Origin: an uncultured Pseudoxanthomonas sp.
Lineage (GTDB): Bacteria; Pseudomonadota; Gammaproteobacteria; Xanthomonadales; Xanthomonadaceae
Length of the DNA: 53,285 bases
Assembly: GCF_946886695.1 (NCBI RefSeq)
Contig: NZ_CAMPJD010000029.1
Coordinates: forward strand, 1-53,285
Reading direction: 5' to 3'
Of this stretch, positions 52,530 to 53,285 are shown in pieces (within the stretch, counting starts at the first letter, position 1; each line of letters opens with the position of its first letter). The translations under genes were made by a program, and so were the position numbers. The notes under the pieces are model-generated. The model was not told the DNA's origin, did not search any database, and saw only the letters and a list, made by a program, of their open reading frames with translations.

Positions 52530-53285
52530 TCGCGTATGACAGAACGACGACACGTCCGTTGGCACTGGCCCCATCTGTTGCTGCTCGCCGGGATTCCGCT
52601 GATGGCCACCATCACGCAGCGCCTGCAGTGGTCGACGTCCAGCGCCTTGTTCGGCTGGCTGGTATTCAACCTGGCGGTGCTGGCGCTGGCCGAACGCTGG
52701 CGACCGTTCCGCCCGGAATGGCAGGCCACCCCGCGCCACGTGCGGCGTGATGGCGCGATAGGGACGTTGAATCTGGCCACCGATGCCGCCGCGTCCGCCG
52801 CCTTGACCGCGCTGGTCGTCGCCTACCTGCCCGGGCACAGCACGTGGCCGTTGACGGTCCAGATCATGGTCGGCCTGCTGGTAGCGGAGTTCGGTGCCTA
52901 CTGGATGCACCGCTGGAGTCACAGCGGGCACTGGTTGTGGCGCGTGCATCTGCTTCACCACCGGCCGGACCGGCTGAACGTCGCCAATGCCATCACCGCG
53001 CATCCGATCAATGCCGTATACGACAAGCTCGTTCGGGTGCTGCCGCTGCTGCTCCTCGGTCTCGCGCCCGAAGCCATGGTGGGCATCGCGCTGTTCGGTC
53101 TGACCCAGACCCTGGCCGTCCACGCCAACGTGGCGGGAAGTATCGGTCCGCTCAACCGGCTAGTGGGCAGCGCGGAACTGCATCGTCTGCATCACAGCAC
53201 ACGCGCAGAGGAGGCCGGAAACTACGGCACGGCACTGCCCTTGTGGGATCAGGTGTTCGGTACTTACCGCCGCGGCGACGCGCCG
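52512..53285 (+). CDS. sterol desaturase / fatty-acid hydroxylase family protein (partial, 3' end beyond window)
   Basis: At least 258 residues of an integral-membrane di-iron hydroxylase. The eight-histidine pattern is present as H133-RWS-H137 (HX3H), H146-LL-H149-H150 (HX2HH) and H224-RL-H227-H228 (HX2HH), with membrane segments near 20-35, 45-60, 95-107, 115-130 and 175-205. The substrate (fatty acid, carotenoid or sterol-like) is undetermined. The ATG at 52512 lies inside the ars promoter; the ATG at 52536 (MTERRHVRWHW) avoids most of it and is equally plausible. It is probably not part of arsenic resistance. Confidence 0.88.
   Translation, partial: MNPAYQSRMTERRHVRWHWPHLLLLAGIPLMATITQRLQWSTSSALFGWLVFNLAVLALAERWRPFRPEWQATPRHVRRDGAIGTLNLATDAAASAALTALVVAYLPGHSTWPLTVQIMVGLLVAEFGAYWMHRWSHSGHWLWRVHLLHHRPDRLNVANAITAHPINAVYDKLVRVLPLLLLGLAPEAMVGIALFGLTQTLAVHANVAGSIGPLNRLVGSAELHRLHHSTRAEEAGNYGTALPLWDQVFGTYRRGDAP

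Noticed and set aside
1..53285. tRNA or rRNA genes, CRISPR arrays, insertion sequences, integrases, phage or plasmid genes
   Set aside because: I looked for cloverleaf-like sequence, regularly spaced repeats and transposase-like proteins and saw none. Small structured RNAs cannot be excluded by eye.

Overview
The window is high-GC, densely coded chromosomal DNA from a gammaproteobacterium of the Xanthomonadaceae (Lysobacteraceae). A Pseudoxanthomonas, Stenotrophomonas or Lysobacter relative fits best; the genus is an inference. The evidence is the rpsU/tsaD/folB/folK neighbourhood, a xanthomonad-type N-acetylglucosamine (GlcNAc) cluster with large TonB-dependent receptors, two tandem dsbA genes, and GTAG-type REP palindromes. 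I found no tRNA or rRNA gene, insertion sequence, integrase, phage gene or CRISPR array. The window is cut inside rpsU on the left and inside a fatty-acid-hydroxylase gene on the right.

Layout. 1-3.1 kb: rpsU (partial) diverges from tsaD-folB-folK, which converges on a pteridine-reductase-like SDR gene. 3.2-6.6 kb: a circularly permuted ATP-grasp gene and an alpha-E gene, then, across a REP pair and on the other strand, the proteasome-like Anbu peptidase. The transglutaminase usual in such loci is absent. 6.7-8.3 kb: a MidA/NDUFAF7 methyltransferase and a VanZ-like protein. 8.4-23.8 kb: a complete GlcNAc/chito-oligosaccharide regulon. GH20 hexosaminidase, two paralogous TonB receptors and a glucokinase-family sugar kinase are on the minus strand; nagP, a LacI-type regulator, nagB-II, nagA and nagX are on the plus strand. 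Two matching LacI-type operators lie in the divergent gap. 23.9-25.1 kb: a PQQ-type sugar dehydrogenase lipoprotein.

25.1-32.5 kb: an envelope-modification cluster. A PAP2 phosphatase, an EptA phosphoethanolamine transferase, a GT2 glycosyltransferase and a LAB_N protein are nearly overlapping. Upstream is an ArnT-like GT39 transferase, and divergent from it a two-component system. The hexamer TCCGAC recurs at both promoter-proximal gaps, which suggests one regulon. 32.6-38.3 kb: an LprI-MliC lysozyme-inhibitor lipoprotein, a DUF3011 protein, cca, a soluble lytic transglycosylase and a TauE/SafE permease. 38.5-41.4 kb: a third TonB receptor. 41.5-47.7 kb: an EEP hydrolase, two DsbA proteins, cytochrome c4, the GTPase YihA/EngB, a VIT-family transporter and GshA.

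47.8-52.5 kb: an arsenic-resistance operon read arsR-acr3-arsC-gap-arsJ-arsN2. It combines arsenite efflux with the GAPDH/ArsJ arsenate route, and its promoter predicts a leaderless arsR mRNA. A sterol-desaturase/fatty-acid-hydroxylase gene diverges from it and runs off the window.

No single locus is an unmistakable new system. The most interesting parts are the Anbu locus without its transglutaminase, the lipid A cluster whose GT39/GT2/LAB_N trio lacks aminoarabinose genes, and the shared regulatory motifs.
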